A stretch of DNA of 7,806 nucleotides from assembly GCA_023415835.1 (NCBI GenBank), contig JAEZJK010000099.1, forward strand, positions 1 to 7,806, read 5' to 3'. Positions within the stretch are counted from its first letter, which is position 1; the number at the start of each line of letters is the position of its first letter. The notes beneath the pieces are model-generated. The model made no database searches. It was not told the DNA's origin and saw only the letters and a list, made by a program, of their open reading frames with translations. The position numbers and the translations under genes were made by a program. Positions 6,332-7,806 of the stretch are shown here, piece after piece. The DNA comes from Bacillota bacterium. Lineage in GTDB: Bacteria > Bacillota > UBA4882 > UBA8346.

Positions 6332-6361
6332 AAAAAAAGAAAGCCCATCTAAAAGGCTTTC
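6332..6361 (-). terminator. Intrinsic terminator in the leader of the S4 gene
   Basis: On the minus strand, GAAAGCC (6361-6355) pairs with GGCTTTC (6345-6339) across a 9-nt loop, followed by seven T's (6338-6332), an A and three more T's. No complete minus-strand gene ends just before it, so it probably acts on the leader transcript itself. Confidence 0.8.
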
Positions 6362-6389
6362 GCAAATATTAAATGTGTATATTGCGCTC

Positions 6390-6495
6390 CTTGTAATGGC
6401 CAAAAGCGCAACAAACCCGAATAAGGCCTTTCAAATCTAGAATGACCTTGAATTAGCACTAGGTAGGTTGCGCGTCTTCATTTGTCCATTACAAG
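6390..6495. repeat. Imperfect inverted repeat, 106 bp
   Basis: The outer arms CTTGTAATGG (6390-6399) and CCATTACAAG (6486-6495) are perfect. Inner arms GCGCAAC (6406-6412) and GTTGCGC (6467-6473) are also perfect, and the right arm has five extra bases between outer and inner blocks. No target-site duplication is obvious at the ends. Confidence 0.65.
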
Positions 6496-6506
6496 TAAGC
6501 CGGCAT
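6489..6506 (-). other. Very short leader ORF with ribosome binding site
   Basis: ATG 6506 opens a five-codon frame, MPAYL, ending at TAA 6491-6489. AAGGAAG (6522-6516) lies 9 nt upstream. The position just after a good promoter and overlapping the hairpin arm suits a leader peptide, but it may be the start of a gene whose remainder has been lost. Confidence 0.3.
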
Positions 6507-6538
6507 AAAAAAATACTTCCTTTCTTTGGAATATATTC

Positions 6539-6568
6539 AGTATATATTGTTTACCAAGTAATAGTCAA
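6539..6568 (-). promoter_or_regulatory. SigA promoter upstream of the S4-gene leader
   Basis: TTGACT (6568-6563) and TATACT (6544-6539) are 18 nt apart on the minus strand. The spacer contains TTAC-TTG-GTAA, and a perfect 10-bp palindrome GAATATATTC (6529-6538) covers the expected start of transcription near 6532. Both could bind a regulator. Confidence 0.65.
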
Positions 6569-6604
6569 GATACTAATCACCAATAGAAACTCCGCCTCCG
6601 ATAT

Positions 6605-6897
6605 TCAAATTCTTTTAGACGTCAAAGCCTTCGGGTTACTCCCCCCCTTAACCCTTTTCTTTATGTTTACTTATGCCCTTTTCTTCGGCATAAACAATAC
6701 AAAGGGTTTGCCATTTCTCCCAGTTGCTTTCCTGAATTCGAATCCTAGGTAACCAAAACTTTCTTCCCGGGAAAGGTATGCAGTCTTCGTCTTTTCTCGA
6801 TTCAGAGTTACTTGGAGTTTCTCAAGTTCGTCTTCCCTCAGGCCGATTTATGCTATCCGGCCCTGCAGCGGTACTACGGCCCAATCCGCCATCCTTC
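6605..6897 (-). pseudogene. C-terminal fragment of a group II-intron-type reverse transcriptase
   Basis: One frame from about 6897 to the TGA at 6607-6605, with TAA stops at 6850-6848 and 6673-6671, reads as the end of a retroviral-type RT of group II introns. LNREKTKTAYL followed by EESFGYLGFEFRKATGRNG (about 6800-6708) is the conserved LNxEKT...FxFLGF block that follows the catalytic YADD. After the second stop, VNIKKRVKG continues as the usual K-x-x-I-x-x-R-x-K stretch. Upstream, RMADWAVV may be a ruined RYADDFVV, so the catalytic Asp pair would be lost. The fingers and palm domains are missing and no intron domain V is visible downstream on the minus strand. It is a dead remnant; the exact RT class is uncertain. 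Confidence 0.6.
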
Positions 6898-7092
6898 CGC
6901 CTTTCGGTCAATTTCCCATTACGGTTATATGGCTTACCTTCTTTTGACATCGGATTTCTCCGCGTGCGGGGAGGATTTCCCCAGTTGATGTTTTACCCTT
7001 TTCATCATGTCGTCGCTGATACCCCGCCGATGGATATGGAGCTATACGGTCAGTCTTGTTCTCCTTATCTGTTGTCTTCGCCCAAGATCGAA
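6898..7092 (-). other. Unassigned segment between RT and IS66 remnants
   Basis: No recognisable protein on either strand. Its position before the RT fragment suggests leftover 5' group II intron ribozyme sequence, and it is rich in short stems such as GGGGAAATCCTCCCC, but I could not identify the GTGYG intron start. The long open frame on the plus strand here does not look like a real gene. Confidence 0.3.
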
Positions 7093-7320
7093 AGGCTCGA
7101 CCATCGAGTTTGCGTTTAACGAGGCTACATCTACGTTCAACAGCCATTGAGGTGTAGTGTTCACAGTAGACAGGCTTTCCCGCTTGAGCTTACGAAGCCA
7201 GTATCTTACCTGATGAACTCGGAGATCGTTGATAGCGCACCAGTCAGGAATAGTTTGGCCACTGGATTGAAGGTCTTTAGTTCGAGTCTCCCACTCTTGA
7301 CGTTGTTCACTTCTGGTAAT
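7042..7320 (-). pseudogene. tnpA: Truncated IS66-family TnpA (accessory transposition protein)
   Basis: The frame reads TRSEQRQEWETRTKDLQSSG, then QTIPDWCAINDLRVHQVRYW, LRKLKRE and TTPQWLLNVDV. This is the HTH region of IS66 TnpA (ReqWexRixdfxaSGqsxxxWCxxnxlxxhqlrYWLrKxk...QWlpVev). Similarity ends near 7093, and the frame runs out at TAG 7044-7042 in unrelated sequence, so the C-terminal third and the following tnpB and tnpC genes are missing. The expected ATG is ATT (7320-7318), preceded at 9 nt by GAGAGGG, so either the start codon has mutated or a rare ATT start was used. In intact elements TnpA works with TnpB and the TnpC transposase; here it cannot. Confidence 0.75.
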
Positions 7321-7334
7321 TATTGATCCCTCTC

Positions 7335-7365
7335 ATTCTTTTTTTGAGATTATCTCATAAAGAAT
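7335..7365. repeat. Hairpin-like inverted repeat before the IS66 tnpA
   Basis: TGAGAT-T-ATCTCA (7345-7357) is a perfect 13-bp palindrome with odd centre, flanked by ATTCTTT (7335-7341) and AAAGAAT (7359-7365). It lies just upstream of tnpA and could be a binding site or part of the element's end. Confidence 0.5.
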
Positions 7366-7378
7366 ACAGGTATGCATA

Positions 7379-7400
7379 GGTGGTAGGATTTGTCGGTTAC
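7379..7400 (-). mobile_element. Possible left terminal end of the IS66 remnant
   Basis: On the minus strand the sequence from 7400 begins GTAACCGACAAATCC. IS66 inverted repeats characteristically begin GTAA and lie about 50-150 bp before tnpA; here the gap is 80 bp. The matching right end is not in the window, so this is tentative. Confidence 0.3.
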
Positions 7401-7483
7401 CATCAACCAACCCCGTGTCTAAAATGCCGCGATGAACATAGGATATCAGGTACAGTCGAAATCATTGTAACATGACTTCATTG

Positions 7484-7489
7484 TATAAT
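7484..7489 (+). promoter_or_regulatory. Consensus -10 hexamer, weak promoter candidate
   Basis: A perfect TATAAT, but the best upstream hexamer, TTGTAA (7465-7470), is only 13 nt away. Transcription would start near 7496, leaving almost no leader before the ribosome binding site. It may be chance. Confidence 0.25.
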
Positions 7490-7507
7490 AATTTGGGAGG
7501 TGATGAG

Positions 7508-7690
7508 ATGTTTTTTATCACTTCAGACAAGTACAGGGTAATTGATATCCGAGACCATATCAATCCGAAACTACCGATCTGGACAAAAGATCATCATCAG
7601 TTTGCTGTGGAAATTGCGTCTACAGAATATCTTAATACGGACGAAAAAACCTCACCGATGCTTCCTGAAGGTTGGGTGGCGCTAAAGTGA
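7508..7690 (+). CDS. Unrecognised 60-residue protein, coupled to the PHP gene
   Basis: I do not recognise this protein. It starts MFFITSDKYRVIDIRDHI and ends LPEGWVALK, is acidic and polar with no membrane segment or signal peptide, and has no Cys. ATG 7508 is chosen over the in-frame ATG 7472 because GGAGGTGAT (7497-7505) lies directly before it. Its stop TGA (7688-7690) overlaps the GTG start of the PHP gene in GTGA, a standard sign of translational coupling, so the two products are probably made together and may act together. It sits right beside the IS66 remnant, so it could also be the tail end of a gene truncated by insertion, but the strong ribosome binding site argues for a real start. 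Confidence 0.65.
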   Translation: MFFITSDKYRVIDIRDHINPKLPIWTKDHHQFAVEIASTEYLNTDEKTSPMLPEGWVALK

Positions 7691-7806
7691 GTAAAACACT
7701 TGTCGCTAACCCGTATGTAAATTTTAAGAGTTACCAACAATACGTGAGTAATTACCATACTCATACCACTGAAAGTGATGGCAGGCTTTACGGAGCCGAG
7801 GTTATT
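7687..7806 (+). CDS. PHP-domain metal-dependent phosphoesterase, 5' end only
   Basis: Forty residues are visible before the window ends. NPYVNFKSYQQYVSNYHTHT leads into TTESDGRLYGAEVI, the first PHP motif (H24-x-H26 ... D31-G). PHP domains bind two or three metals through these His and Asp residues and cleave phosphoester bonds; they occur in DNA polymerase III alpha, histidinol phosphatase and many stand-alone proteins. The preceding NPY...Y-x-Q-Y lead resembles the start of stand-alone PHP proteins in clostridia as I recall them. GTG 7687 overlaps the stop of the previous gene by 4 nt and no separate ribosome binding site is needed. No signal peptide is seen in this part. The substrate cannot be inferred. 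Confidence 0.75.
   Translation, partial: MSKTLVANPYVNFKSYQQYVSNYHTHTTESDGRLYGAEVI

Larger units (their letters stand above)
6332..6532 (-). ncRNA. Candidate structured leader/attenuator RNA, about 200 nt
   Basis: The stretch runs from the predicted start near 6532 to the terminator. CTTGTAATGG (6495-6486) pairs perfectly with CCATTACAAG (6399-6390), and CGCAAC-type arms at 6473-6467 and 6412-6406 close an inner stem, giving a 106-nt imperfect hairpin. The 3' inner arm (6411-6405) can instead pair with AGCGCAA (6388-6382), so two structures exclude each other. I do not recognise a known riboswitch, T-box or 6S RNA. It could be an attenuator for the S4 gene, a small RNA, or a MITE-like inverted repeat that happens to lie here. 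Confidence 0.4.

Noticed and set aside
6282..6348. An upstream in-frame start at 6348 giving the S4 protein a Phe/Leu-rich N-terminal membrane segment
   Set aside because: The ATG lies in the loop of the terminator hairpin, the Phe/Leu run is the translated T tract, and there is no ribosome binding site; ATG 6282 has one.
6283..6532. T-box or known riboswitch upstream of the S4 gene
   Set aside because: No AGGGTGGNACCGCG-type T-box sequence and no aptamer core that I recognise; the downstream gene is not one of the usual targets.
6745..6765. GTAACC on the plus strand as a possible IS66 right end
   Set aside because: It falls inside the RT-coding block and the similarity to the proposed left end stops after six bases.
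6778..7119. A 113-codon plus-strand frame containing protein-like text
   Set aside because: It lies antisense to the RT and IS66 remnants, has no ribosome binding site, and its openness follows from the codon pattern of the opposite strand.
1..7806. CRISPR array, tRNA or rRNA genes
   Set aside because: No regularly spaced direct repeats, no cloverleaf with a TTCRANNC-type T loop and no rRNA-like segments were seen.

Overview
The window looks like a piece of a Bacillota (Firmicutes, clostridia-like) chromosome. The grounds are strong AGGAGG-type ribosome binding sites, SigA-like promoters, hairpin-plus-U-tract terminators, moderate-to-low GC by eye, and a gene set typical of that phylum (Uma2, DUF3024, Fic with an N-terminal HTH, M18 aminopeptidase, Zn-ribbon/S4 protein, a tiny Cys-rich membrane peptide). 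No rRNA, tRNA or CRISPR array was seen. The identifications come from reading motifs, not from database searches.

Layout. At 1-70 (-) is the 5' end of a FabZ-like hotdog dehydratase. At 138-257 (-) is a frameshifted scrap of a CxxC protein. At 295-915 (-) is a Uma2-family nuclease gene interrupted by one in-frame stop. At 1288-1926 (+) is a nitroreductase with its own promoter and terminator. At 2057-2401 (-) is DUF3024 and at 2507-3439 (-) an HTH-Fic protein whose promoter carries a palindrome between -35 and -10. At 3726-3842 (+) is a 38-residue Cys-rich membrane peptide. At 4008-5441 (-) is an M18 aminopeptidase; these last two genes converge on one hairpin that can work in both directions. 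The 5442-5775 gap holds a second copy of the sequence found upstream of Uma2 and a scrap resembling Uma2 coding DNA.

At 5776-6282 (-) is a Zn-ribbon/S4 RNA-binding protein. It sits behind a leader of about 250 nt with a good promoter, a very short ORF, a long imperfect hairpin with an alternative pairing partner, and an intrinsic terminator. This resembles an attenuator and is the strongest candidate for something undescribed here. From 6605 to about 7400 (-) the DNA is mobile-element debris: a broken C-terminal piece of a group II-intron-type reverse transcriptase, then a truncated IS66 TnpA with a possible IS66 left end. At 7508-7690 (+) is an unrecognised 60-residue protein whose stop codon overlaps the start of a PHP-domain phosphoesterase that runs off the window.

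The window is mostly single-gene units with their own signals, separated by decayed genes and transposon remains. It reads as an accessory, gene-eroding region rather than one pathway. The only tight pair is the 60-residue protein with the PHP protein.
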